A stretch of 33,454 nucleotides of DNA. Source: JAGVWT01 sp964538405 (GTDB lineage: Archaea > Nanobdellota > Nanobdellia > Pacearchaeales > GW2011-AR1). The notes under the pieces were generated by a model, which ran no database searches, was not told where the DNA came from, and saw only the letters and a list, made by a program, of their open reading frames with translations. This document shows positions 15,733 to 23,461 of this stretch, piece after piece (the first letter of the stretch is position 1; each line of letters begins with the position of its first letter). The DNA is taken from assembly GCA_964538405.1 (NCBI GenBank), contig CAZIET010000003.1, forward strand, positions 1 through 33,454. Direction: 5' to 3'. The position numbers and the translations under genes are program-made.

Positions 15733-16502
15733 ATTCCTGGCGGTATTACGCAACCTCTTATTGCAAACCTGAATTTCTCATTGCTTTCAAGCTGGTTTAT
15801 TGTATAAATTGTTGAATCTTCTGTTTTTGTTTCTTCAACTGAAAATTCAGGGTAGAGTAAGTTAAATCCTAATTCATCAAAATTGCAGAATTCCGATTCT
15901 TGGTTGATTATTTCTTGAACCACTATCAAAATTTCATAAAGTTTTGTTAATACATTTACTTTCAAATCGGAATGTTTTGTCGTTTCACCGGACTTTGTTA
16001 AATCTATTTCTGAATCTGTTTGTATTACTGCTTTTCCTGGAAGCAAAATAAGATCAAAGCCATTATAGTCTGTTTGAACTTCATATCCTTCTTTTGCTAG
16101 ACTAGAGCTTAATTCATCGAAGCAATTTTGAACATTTTCACCAATTTGGTTTTCTATCTCAGTAGTTATATCTTCAATCAGTAATGGTTTTTGGTTTATG
16201 CAAGGAAAATAATTGTTCTGGTTATAGCAAAGATATGAAATATTTACAAAACCTTCAGTTCCAAATCTGAATTCTATGTGCAAGGGATTTTTTGGGTATC
16301 CCCCATGCAATGAAATGTTTTGAATTGCGCTTTTTACTCTCTCCTGCATACATGAGCTAAGGAAGCTTTCTGGATTTTCTTGTGTTTTTTCAGTAAATGG
16401 AATTGGAATATCTGATCTAAATAAAAAGAACATCATTATTGCAGTTACTATGATTATTGCTGCGATTACAAATATGGTTATTTGACCGGATTTATTTTTC
16501 AT
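15729..16502 (-). CDS. Class III signal-peptide protein, locus B starter gene
   Basis: A 257-residue protein starting MKNKSGQITIFVIAAIIIV, a prepilin-like signal with SGQ before the hydrophobic helix. It is the paralogue of the 250-residue locus A starter: YLCYNQN, then C..QKPLL, ITTEIENQI, NCFDEL, a GYEV strand and the C-terminal FAIRG..IPPGI. The start at ATG 16502 overlaps the HTH gene's stop (ATGA); ATG 16514 is also in frame. Its stop overlaps the giant protein's ATG. Likely inserted by the pilin route and acting with the giant protein. No enzymatic motif. Confidence 0.75.
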   Translation of the reverse strand: MKNKSGQITIFVIAAIIIVTAIMMFFLFRSDIPIPFTEKTQENPESFLSSCMQERVKSAIQNISLHGGYPKNPLHIEFRFGTEGFVNISYLCYNQNNYFPCINQKPLLIEDITTEIENQIGENVQNCFDELSSSLAKEGYEVQTDYNGFDLILLPGKAVIQTDSEIDLTKSGETTKHSDLKVNVLTKLYEILIVVQEIINQESEFCNFDELGFNLLYPEFSVEETKTEDSTIYTINQLESNEKFRFAIRGCVIPPGI

Positions 16503-16696
16503 TTTAACATCCATAAATTTACTCCTTGTTTTTTTATTCTTTCAATTTTCTTGTTGAATGCCATCTCAAGAAGATATTTGTCTGCTGTATTCCAGGAGAT
16601 TTTCAGAAATTTTGAGATTTCTGAGGATGTTGCTACTCTATTTTTCTTAAGAAATTTTAATATTTCTTTACTGTGAAGATTCATATTGTTTTTCAT
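16499..16696 (-). CDS. Small HTH protein heading locus B
   Basis: A 65-residue protein consisting almost only of a helix-turn-helix: HSKEILKFLKKNRVATSSEISKFLKISWNTADKYLLEMAF, followed by a short basic wing (NKKIERIKKQG). It resembles the DNA-binding part of archaeal winged-helix regulators. I chose ATG 16696 because a TATA box at 16736-16747 predicts transcription start near 16714, which excludes the upstream TTG at 16729. ATG 16684 is the alternative. The stop overlaps the start of the pilin-like gene, so regulator and surface cassette form one operon, suggesting autogenous control. Confidence 0.68.
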   Translation of the reverse strand: MKNNMNLHSKEILKFLKKNRVATSSEISKFLKISWNTADKYLLEMAFNKKIERIKKQGVNLWMLK

Positions 16697-16735
16697 AATA
16701 TATTTAATATGTTCCTTAATAATTAACAACGATAG

Positions 16736-16747
16736 AATATATAAATG
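16736..16747 (-). promoter_or_regulatory. Predicted TATA box of locus B operon
   Basis: The minus strand reads ACATTTATATATT around here. Spacing puts transcription start near 16714, just upstream of the chosen HTH start. Confidence 0.45.
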
Positions 16748-16772
16748 TTTTTTTTACAAGTATAATAGAAAA

Positions 16773-16782
16773 GTTTATATTT
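16773..16782 (+). promoter_or_regulatory. Predicted TATA box of the gap-split gene
   Basis: GTTTATATTT is centred about 25 nt upstream of ATG 16803, supporting that start and a leaderless transcript. Confidence 0.4.
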
Positions 16783-16802
16783 CCTTTAAGTTATTACTTT
16801 TT

Positions 16803-17169
16803 ATGGATTTGAAAGGTTTGGCTTTTGTTGCTATCGCTAGTGCTATCGCTAGTGGTGNNNNNNNNNNCAAAAGAGATTTATGATGGCTCTATGCCACAGG
16901 AAAGACCTCCTTTATATGAGACAGACGGAACTCGTTTGACAGTTAAAAATTTTATTCCAAGAGCTTCTTTGTTAAATGGAGGGTGGTATGATAAAATTGA
17001 GATGGTATATAGGAGGGAGACCCAAGATAGTCCTTTTTTATATAGGGGCACATGGAAAGTAGAAGAACACCCTAGTCTCCTTTCACATACAACAATAATA
17101 AAAGATATTACAGAAAGAGATGATAATGGGGATCCTATTTTGCAATTACCAAAACTAGTTCTTGAATAA
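16803..17169 (+). CDS. Unknown protein with N-terminal hydrophobic segment, interrupted by a scaffold gap
   Basis: Not recognised. The visible 5' part (16803-16857) encodes MDLKGLAFVAIASAIASG, a short basic start and hydrophobic stretch that could be a signal peptide or membrane anchor. After 10 N, an open frame (16870-17169) encodes about 99 residues beginning KEIYDGSMPQERPP and ending LPKLVLE. It is rich in charged and aromatic residues and has no Cys. The two parts are not in the same frame across exactly 10 bases, which is expected if the N run is only a placeholder. I treat them as one broken gene, but two separate fragments are possible. Its stop directly abuts the convergent PCNA stop. 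Confidence 0.5.
16830..16853 (+). repeat. Perfect 12-nt tandem repeat at the edge of the gap
   Basis: GCTATCGCTAGT occurs twice in tandem (16830-16841 and 16842-16853), coding AIAS-AIAS in the hydrophobic segment, 4 bases before the N run. It may continue into the gap and be the cause of the assembly break. Confidence 0.8.
16858..16867. other. Scaffold gap (10 N)
   Basis: Ten undetermined bases, the same length as the second gap in the window, so the number is a placeholder and the true distance is unknown. Confidence 0.98.
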
Positions 17170-17907
17170 TTAATCTTCGTTCTCTACTCTAGGGGCAAGG
17201 ACAAAACTCAATTCCATTTCCGGATTCTTGAAGTCCATTTTCAATGGATGATCATCTGAAAACTGCAGAATTGTTTTCTCGCAAAGCTTTGCCCCTTTCA
17301 TGAATTTTTGCATGTATTCAAGGCTGTATTTTGATTTACAATCGGTTGCCTGTATTTTAACCTCATCGCTTGAGAATTCAGACATTGCAGAGTTCATTGA
17401 CTTTGCTTCAATCACAAACTTCCCGTCTTTGACTGAAAATGTTGCTGCATCGGACACGACCGCGCAATCTTCAACAGAAGCCATTAGGTCTACAGAATTT
17501 ATTTCCACTGTGGCGGTAAAATTCATTCTTGAGGTTTTTTCGTCAAAATCAATTTCTTCCCCTTCTATATCAATCAGATTCAAGGTAAAGTTTCTTCTTA
17601 TTCTGTCCTGAATCTGTATGTTGAGCATGTTTGCCTTTTTTTCAATGATCAATGAGCTTCCGGCTCCGGCTCTTTTTAAGACTTGTTTGAAATTGTCCAA
17701 ATTCACCCCAAGAACCTCGTTTCCGGTCTCAAATTGCGAAAAGGAACTTTTTGGTATCCTGAAATTAAGCATTGAAACATTTGCAGGATCCATAGCAGTT
17801 ATACTCATCCCAAATTCCGTGACCCTTATCCTTACATCACTTACTATCTCTGATATTATTTCAACCACTTTTCCCAAAACCATCGGATTCTGCAATTTTA
17901 CAAGCAT
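17170..17907 (-). CDS. pcn: DNA polymerase sliding clamp (PCNA)
   Basis: A 245-residue protein, the normal PCNA length. It forms the trimeric ring that holds polymerases, Fen1 and ligase on DNA. The two clamp domains are visible: N-terminal LVKLQNPMVLGKVVEIISE with ITAMDPANVSML (the conserved MDPSHVSLV-like loop), a central GEEIDFDEKTSRMNF connector, and C-terminal DGKFVIEAKS, KYSLEYMQKFMKGAK and LKMDFKNPEMELSFVLAPRVE, the family's C-terminal strand. The divergent neighbour is primase, with only 85 nt between their starts. The stop abuts the convergent upstream gene with no spacer. Confidence 0.95.
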   Translation of the reverse strand: MLVKLQNPMVLGKVVEIISEIVSDVRIRVTEFGMSITAMDPANVSMLNFRIPKSSFSQFETGNEVLGVNLDNFKQVLKRAGAGSSLIIEKKANMLNIQIQDRIRRNFTLNLIDIEGEEIDFDEKTSRMNFTATVEINSVDLMASVEDCAVVSDAATFSVKDGKFVIEAKSMNSAMSEFSSDEVKIQATDCKSKYSLEYMQKFMKGAKLCEKTILQFSDDHPLKMDFKNPEMELSFVLAPRVENED

Positions 17908-17962
17908 TTGGATAAAAAAATCACGGCTCTTTTAAGCATTGCTGTTCTAAAGTATAGAGAAA

Positions 17963-17971
17963 CTATATAAA
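17963..17971 (+). promoter_or_regulatory. Predicted TATA box of primase gene
   Basis: CTATATAAA is centred 26 nt before ATG 17993 in the 85-nt PCNA/primase divergent region, implying a leaderless primase transcript. Confidence 0.5.
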
Positions 17972-17992
17972 CATATTCTTCAAGAAATTTCC

Positions 17993-19510
17993 ATGGATGC
18001 TAAAGAGGAAAGAATAAGGAAAATAACATCCCTTTACTACTCCAGACCCGAAATCCAAGAAGCAATTTTTGACTTTTCCAAGAACAGGGAAGTAAGTTCA
18101 AGATTCTTTGAAGCCTTCGGAAAGCGTCCAGATTCACTTCAATACAAGAGAGATATCTTTGAAATGGCAAGGAAAGGAGCCACATCTTTTCATTGCTCTG
18201 TTGAATTGTGGAAAGATCCATTAAAATTGTCTACAAACCAGACTAAGGATCAATTGAATGAATTGAGAAGCGGATGGGATTTGCTTATTGATATTGACTG
18301 CAAGTACTTTGATTTCAGCAAAAAGGCAGCTCAAGCCGTTGTTGAAGTGTTAAAAGAATATGGTGTAAAAAATGCAGGGTTGAAGTTTAGCGGCAATAAA
18401 GGGTTTCATATAATGGTTCCATGGAATTCCTTTCCGAAAGCCATTGCGGGAGAAAATACAAAGGATCTCTTTCCGGAATTGCCAAGAAAAATAATCCAAT
18501 TCATCAGTTTCCAATCCCAAAAAAAACTTTCAACCATGCTGGACGATAATTTTTACGAACAATTTAAGGACACAAAAATAAGAAGAGGAATAAAGTGCAA
18601 CAAATGCGACAAAATTGCTAAGGAGTATAATTTGGTAACTTTTATGTGTTACAATAAATTGTGTAAAAGAAAGGAAGAAAAGAAAATAGGGGTTGAGTCG
18701 GAGATAAAAAATTTAAAGTGCCCTGATTGCAAGGGAATGCTTGAGCCGATAGGCAAGAAATTGGTTTACGAATGTTCCAACTGCGACATAAATTCGAAGA
18801 CTTCTCCAAATAATTTTTCAAAACACATTCAAATTGATTTGTTTGACCCTATGGGATTGGATATGATACTTATTTCTCCAAGGCACTTGTTCAGGATGCC
18901 GTATTCACTTCATGAAAAAACAGCGTTGGCTAGTGTTGTTATTGATGTGGGGGATTTGCCGGACTTTCAACCAAGAGATGCGGATCCCTTGAAAATAAAG
19001 ATAAGGAATTTCCTGCCGAATTCAAGGGATGGGGAGGCAAATGACCTTGTTGTTTATTCTTTGGACTGGTACAAGGAGAATCATCCGCAGGAATTGGAAG
19101 TTGAAAAGAAAATTGGTGATTTTAAACCAGTTAAGATTGAAAATATTTCAATAAGTATTTTCCCCCCTTCTGTTCAGCAAATTTTAAAAGGAGTAACTGA
19201 CGGAAGGAAAAGGGCTTTGTTTATTTTGATAAATCTATTCCGTTCAATAGGAATGGAAAAACAACAATTGGAAAAGGAAATCTTTGATTGGAACAAAAAA
19301 AATTCAACTCCTCTTGAAGAAGGGTACATAAAAGCACAGATATTGTGGAGTTACAGAAACAAGATAGTTCCTCCCCCAAATTTTGACAAGGATTACTACA
19401 AAGGCATTGGAGTCATTCCAACTGATGAAGAATTGAGATACAAAAATCCTGTGAATTACGTTGTAAAGAAAAGTCTTAAGCCTAAAAGTAGAAAGAAGAA
19501 CGTCCCATGA
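17993..19510 (+). CDS. priS: DNA primase small (catalytic) subunit with double zinc-ribbon insert and extra C-terminal domain
   Basis: A 505-residue protein that makes RNA/DNA primers at the fork. Archaeo-eukaryotic primase motifs: D100-x-D102 (LLIDIDCKYFDF), S133-G-N-K-G-F-H139, a third Asp near 282 (IQIDLFD) and RMPYSLHEKT (301-310). Between residues 202 and 264 lie four CxxC-type pairs (C202/C205, C219/C224, C243/C246, C261/C264), enough for two zinc ribbons where one zinc-binding knob is usual. It is longer than usual PriS (about 330-420): from about 388 a C-terminal domain starts IFPPSVQQILKG, then RKRALFILINLFRSIGM. This resembles the start of the PriL iron-sulfur domain but has no cysteine. 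No separate priL is in the window. Confidence 0.9.
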   Translation: MDAKEERIRKITSLYYSRPEIQEAIFDFSKNREVSSRFFEAFGKRPDSLQYKRDIFEMARKGATSFHCSVELWKDPLKLSTNQTKDQLNELRSGWDLLIDIDCKYFDFSKKAAQAVVEVLKEYGVKNAGLKFSGNKGFHIMVPWNSFPKAIAGENTKDLFPELPRKIIQFISFQSQKKLSTMLDDNFYEQFKDTKIRRGIKCNKCDKIAKEYNLVTFMCYNKLCKRKEEKKIGVESEIKNLKCPDCKGMLEPIGKKLVYECSNCDINSKTSPNNFSKHIQIDLFDPMGLDMILISPRHLFRMPYSLHEKTALASVVIDVGDLPDFQPRDADPLKIKIRNFLPNSRDGEANDLVVYSLDWYKENHPQELEVEKKIGDFKPVKIENISISIFPPSVQQILKGVTDGRKRALFILINLFRSIGMEKQQLEKEIFDWNKKNSTPLEEGYIKAQILWSYRNKIVPPPNFDKDYYKGIGVIPTDEELRYKNPVNYVVKKSLKPKSRKKNVP

Positions 19511-19530
19511 TATCATGTAATTTTGATTAA

Positions 19531-19539
19531 TTTTATAAA
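19531..19539 (+). promoter_or_regulatory. Predicted TATA box of the 620-residue surface protein
   Basis: TTTTATAAA is centred 26 nt before ATG 19561. This favours that ATG over the in-frame GTG at 19546. Confidence 0.45.
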
Positions 19540-19560
19540 CCAGAAGTGAGTTATGCTGAA

Positions 19561-21423
19561 ATGAACAAAAGGGTGCGGATATTTTCTTTTTCCGAAGTCA
19601 CGTCCGGAAACTTGAGAATATTTTTAGTATTCTCTTTTTTGCTGGTATTTCTTATCAGTTTTGCATTTGCTGCCAATGTGACAACATGTGCTGAAGGAGA
19701 CAACAATTGCAAGGTAAACAATGCCTATTCATGCCTGCAGGATGAGATAACAAAAAAGAAGTGCAGCAATTTGACATCTGAGGAAAAGGTATTTTCCATG
19801 CTTGCAACAGGACTTTGCAAAAATGAAGTAAAGAGCGATGCAAAATACAGGTCTGACGTAAAATACACTGCCCAGGCAACAATCCTTCTTGGAAAATCTG
19901 ATTCAGAATTGAAGAAATGGCTTATATCTCAAAACAGGACTTCTACTGGAATTGACTGGTATCTAGAAATCGAAAGTCCAAAGGCAACGACATGTACTGT
20001 TAGTTACTCTGGAGGTTCTGCTACATTTTCAATAAATGAGGACAAAACAATATTATCATTATCTTCAAACAGCTGTTTCTCTCTTTCAACAGGAAACTAT
20101 TGGCTGAAAATAGATGCAAACTGTTATGCAAAGGAATTCGAGACTTCATGCAACCAGCAATTCTTGACAACCTTATTGTATCAAAAACAAAATTCAGAGA
20201 CAATATATGTTACCGAAACAACTCATTCTTCATCAGCTTCGGGATCAACAAAGGAAAAGGTAAATTCGTTCTGCTTCAAGAAAGGAGTTTCATGTGATTA
20301 TGAAACAACATTATGGGCTGCATTCGCACTTAGTTCGGTTGGAGAAAAAGTGACTGCTTATTTGCCATATCTTACCGTAATGGCTGATGAGAACACAAAT
20401 CTTCTTCCCGAATCATTTTTGTACCATTTGAGTGGAAATGCTGACTTCAAAAATCAGTTGTTGAGCAAGCAAATAAACAACAAGTGGTGGCTTGCACTGA
20501 ATGACAGATATTACGGAACTGCACAGGCATTGATGCCATTGAAGTATGAAGAATCCCCTCAGAAGAGCGGAGCAACGGGCTGGCTGTTCAATGAGGCGCA
20601 GGAGGAAAATGGTTGTTGGAATTCTGCGAATATAAAAAATACTGCATTCCTGTTGTACTCAATGGGTGGAAGAAATGTTTCCATAAGTGACGGAAATGCA
20701 AGCGGCACTGGAATTGATTGCACTGCTGCAGGTTATTTCTGTACATCACAAATAAATTGTGCAGCGCAGGCTCTTCCCGGATATAGTTGTTCTGGGGCAT
20801 TTGTATGCTGCAGCCAGAACATTCCATTAAAAACATGTACGGAGCAAGGGGGGATAATGTGTGCTTCAAATCAGGTTTGCACCGGAATTGGGGCGGTTTC
20901 AACTGATGCGGCTGACGCAACTTCTGGACAGAAGTGCTGTGTGCAGGGAACTTGCCAAACCCCAACTACGGGAACTGTCGGTGGTGGTTCTTCATCTTGT
21001 GAAATTGCTGGAGGAACATGCAGAGTAAGTGGTTGTTTGAGCGGAGAAAGCGAAACTTCTGATTCATGTGACTTTTCAACAGATTCCTGCTGTGTGACTT
21101 CAACTTCATCAGGCAAGATAAATTATATGTGGATTGCAATCCTTTTGGTGTTAATAGCGTTGGTTGTTGCAGGAATAATATTCAGAGAGAAGTTGCAGAT
21201 GCTTTTGTTGCGAATGAAATCAAAGTTCAGATCGGGAGGAAGCACTGCAACAACTACATCAAGGCCAGGATTCCCTCCATTTGGTTCTTCACCATATCAA
21301 CAAAGACCCCCCTTGAGAAGAGTTTTACCAGCTTCAAATCAAAGGCCAAGACCTATGCCTAGATCAAGATCCCAATCTGAAGTGGATGATGTTCTGAAGA
21401 AGCTAAAAGATATGAGCAAATAA
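19561..21423 (+). CDS. Surface protein with alpha/alpha-toroid-like repeats, three six-Cys modules and C-terminal membrane anchor
   Basis: A 620-residue protein. A signal anchor (LRIFLVFSFLLVFLISFAFA) is followed by a domain with helical repeats resembling terpene-cyclase or prenyltransferase toroid repeats (YTAQATILLG, ETTLWAAFALSSVG, YYGTAQALMPL, ENGCWNSANIKNTAFLLYSMG). That fold call is weak. Then three disulfide modules ending in paired cysteines: starting DCTAAGYFC, TCTEQGGIMC and SCEIAGGTC. Next comes a transmembrane helix (MWIAILLVLIALVVAGIIF) and a basic Pro/Arg-rich tail (RPGFPPFG, RQRPPLRR-like) that would be cytoplasmic. Start ATG 19561 is supported by a TATA box; GTG 19546 is less likely. 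It follows primase by 50 nt but has its own promoter. Confidence 0.72.
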   Translation: MNKRVRIFSFSEVTSGNLRIFLVFSFLLVFLISFAFAANVTTCAEGDNNCKVNNAYSCLQDEITKKKCSNLTSEEKVFSMLATGLCKNEVKSDAKYRSDVKYTAQATILLGKSDSELKKWLISQNRTSTGIDWYLEIESPKATTCTVSYSGGSATFSINEDKTILSLSSNSCFSLSTGNYWLKIDANCYAKEFETSCNQQFLTTLLYQKQNSETIYVTETTHSSSASGSTKEKVNSFCFKKGVSCDYETTLWAAFALSSVGEKVTAYLPYLTVMADENTNLLPESFLYHLSGNADFKNQLLSKQINNKWWLALNDRYYGTAQALMPLKYEESPQKSGATGWLFNEAQEENGCWNSANIKNTAFLLYSMGGRNVSISDGNASGTGIDCTAAGYFCTSQINCAAQALPGYSCSGAFVCCSQNIPLKTCTEQGGIMCASNQVCTGIGAVSTDAADATSGQKCCVQGTCQTPTTGTVGGGSSSCEIAGGTCRVSGCLSGESETSDSCDFSTDSCCVTSTSSGKINYMWIAILLVLIALVVAGIIFREKLQMLLLRMKSKFRSGGSTATTTSRPGFPPFGSSPYQQRPPLRRVLPASNQRPRPMPRSRSQSEVDDVLKKLKDMSK

Positions 21424-21432
21424 TCTTAATAA

Positions 21433-22092
21433 TTAACTTATATGGATAATCTTTATAGGTCTTCTTGTGTAGTCTTCTATTCTGTGATCAGCACCGATTT
21501 GTATTGCTAATTTAATAACCTCTTTACTAGAAAATTGGGGGTAAGTCTTTCTTAAAATTTGTTCTACTCTTTCAAGATTTTCTGCAATATGTTGATCTCT
21601 CTTTTCAATTGCTTTATTTACTTTTTTTATCGCTTCCATGAAGTCTGTTAATACAGTGACTTGAACAGACCTATGATACTTGTCTTCTCTGTTTCCATTC
21701 CAATAACTCATTCCTTCCTTGTATAAAGACTTTAATGCATTTGATTCATCAATGTTTGGCCATCTTTCAACATAAACCAAAGGTTTTCTTTGTCTAAGAA
21801 GGTAAGCAAGCATAGTGCTTTCATATATAACCACTTCATCAGTTAGTTTATTCTCACGTTTAATCAATCCTCTAAGCCCCCTTAAGAATTGAGATCTCTT
21901 TACTTCAGGATTAAGCCATGATGCCCACACATTTTCTTTTTCTTTAGCGTTTTCTTCAATACCATAAGCTTCTTCCGTTGAAAAAGCATCACAGTTCTTA
22001 ATATGAGAAAGTAGTTTTCTTGCTTCTACCCTACCAGAATTTCTTCTTTCATTACTAGGATGTGTTGTCTTTAGCAAGGTTATTTCTAACAT
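21433..22092 (-). CDS. Unknown soluble protein, 219 residues
   Basis: Not recognised. The protein has no signal peptide or membrane segment and is charged and helical. It opens MLEITLLKTTHPSNERRNSG with several Arg/Asn/His in a short run, has a central VVIYESTMLAYLLRQRKPLVYVERW segment, and a C-terminal part of long amphipathic helices (AIKKVNKAIEKRDQHIAENL, then YPQFSSKEVIKLAIQIGADHRIEDY). Start ATG 22092 is supported by a TATA-like element at 22111-22120; the upstream TTG at 22101 is less likely. It lies convergent to the preceding surface gene. A nucleic-acid or nucleotide-related role would be a guess. Confidence 0.65.
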   Translation of the reverse strand: MLEITLLKTTHPSNERRNSGRVEARKLLSHIKNCDAFSTEEAYGIEENAKEKENVWASWLNPEVKRSQFLRGLRGLIKRENKLTDEVVIYESTMLAYLLRQRKPLVYVERWPNIDESNALKSLYKEGMSYWNGNREDKYHRSVQVTVLTDFMEAIKKVNKAIEKRDQHIAENLERVEQILRKTYPQFSSKEVIKLAIQIGADHRIEDYTRRPIKIIHIS

Positions 22093-22110
22093 ATAAATCA
22101 AGAAAAAACT

Positions 22111-22120
22111 TTATTTAAGA
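22111..22120 (-). promoter_or_regulatory. Predicted TATA box of the 219-residue unknown gene
   Basis: The minus strand reads TCTTAAATAA, centred about 24 nt upstream of ATG 22092. Confidence 0.4.
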
Positions 22121-22186
22121 ACTTTGTGAATGACGATTGTTTTCAATCTAAATTAAACTTTTAAACTCTTTTTTCTACATTTATTT

Positions 22187-23461
22187 ATGAAAAGGGTACT
22201 TGTTGTTTTTTTGGTTTTGTGTTTTCTTCCTTTAATATCTGCAGCAGCTAATTTAAGCATGAAAGAAAATTTTAGTCAAGGAGAAACACTTACGGCAAAG
22301 GTTTCGGGAAATCTCTACCAACCAATAACTGAAAATGATGTGGAGTTTTACATAGCTAACGAAAGAACATCCATAATTCCTTTTGTTGAGGAAATAAACA
22401 ATGAATTTTACGTTTATGCTCAGTTGGAAGGAAAATCTGAAGGCAATTATTCAATTGTCATAAAGAATGTTAAATACATCCAGGCAGGTCAGTTGGTTGA
22501 AGACGGTCTTTCAAGGAATTTTTCAATAACAAATATGACTGCTGACTTTTCCGTAAATCCCGCAGCTTTGATAGTTTTAGACGATTTTATCATAGAAGCG
22601 AAGAATATGAAAGACTCAGAAGTAAAGATTATCGCAAAGGTCAATGAAACAAAGACAAGCAGTGGATTCTTTGACTGGTTTTCAGATGACGAAGAAGAAA
22701 ACAACACTTACATTTTGCCTGCTAGTGAAACAAAGAATATAAGATTCAACTCAAGCCAGTTCAACAAAACAGGATTAGCTTTTATTGAAATAAAAAGCAC
22801 AAATACAAAATATAATGTTCCTGTTTACATAACAAAAGTGAACACATTGCCAACAACAAAAGAGTTCAGAATAAATCCCCCAGTAATAAATATCTCCATG
22901 GCGACAAATTCCAACACAACGAGGATTATTTACATAGAAAATCTTGGTGCGGATTTGGAAAATGTTTCCTTTACAATCTCTGATTCCTTGAAACCATACT
23001 TGATGCTTTCTTCAAATCTTACAGATGAAATAGATTATAATGACTCTTACAGAATAAATGTTACAATAAACTCTTCGTCAAGCGAGAAGTATGTTGAGGG
23101 CCAAATAACTGCCAGAAGCGGCACAGAGTATGCTTATTCTGCAGTCTATCTTTACTTTGTCAAGGATTTTATCCCAGCCAACAATACAAATGGCACGATA
23201 GAAACAATAATCCAGAAATGTTTTCAGGTAAATGGAACACTATGTGGGGAAGCAAACATGAAGTGTGAAGGAACGGAAAAATATGCGGCTGACGGAATTT
23301 GCTGCATCGGAAAATGTGTTGAAATCAAGAAAAGTTCTGTGGGAAAGTACATTGGGTGGGGGATATTGATTGCAATTTTAGCATTTGTGGGATGGTTTTA
23401 TCTGAGAAGGTACAAAAAAGTTCAGAGCGTTTCTGATTTTGCAAAATTTACTAAGAAGTAA
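22187..23461 (+). CDS. Membrane-anchored surface protein with beta-type domains and a six-Cys module
   Basis: A 424-residue protein. Sec signal MKRVLVVFLVLCFLPLISAA, then beta-rich extracellular sequence with many N-x-S/T sites (FSITNMTADF, RIIYIENLGADLENVSFTI). Its CARDB/NEW3-like strand pattern suggests Ig-type domains. Near the C-terminus a Cys module starts KCFQVNGTLC and ends CCIGKC, with the same cysteine order as the second module of the 620-residue protein upstream. Next come a transmembrane helix (YIGWGILIAILAFVGWFYL) and a short basic tail. A TATA-like element (22156-22166) fits a leaderless start at ATG 22187. The last 11 nt overlap the convergent next gene. Probably a surface-exposed stalk or binding protein. 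Confidence 0.75.
   Translation: MKRVLVVFLVLCFLPLISAAANLSMKENFSQGETLTAKVSGNLYQPITENDVEFYIANERTSIIPFVEEINNEFYVYAQLEGKSEGNYSIVIKNVKYIQAGQLVEDGLSRNFSITNMTADFSVNPAALIVLDDFIIEAKNMKDSEVKIIAKVNETKTSSGFFDWFSDDEEENNTYILPASETKNIRFNSSQFNKTGLAFIEIKSTNTKYNVPVYITKVNTLPTTKEFRINPPVINISMATNSNTTRIIYIENLGADLENVSFTISDSLKPYLMLSSNLTDEIDYNDSYRINVTINSSSSEKYVEGQITARSGTEYAYSAVYLYFVKDFIPANNTNGTIETIIQKCFQVNGTLCGEANMKCEGTEKYAADGICCIGKCVEIKKSSVGKYIGWGILIAILAFVGWFYLRRYKKVQSVSDFAKFTKK

Noticed and set aside
16684..16729. Start of the small HTH gene at TTG 16729
   Set aside because: The predicted transcription start from the TATA box at 16736-16747 lies downstream of it.
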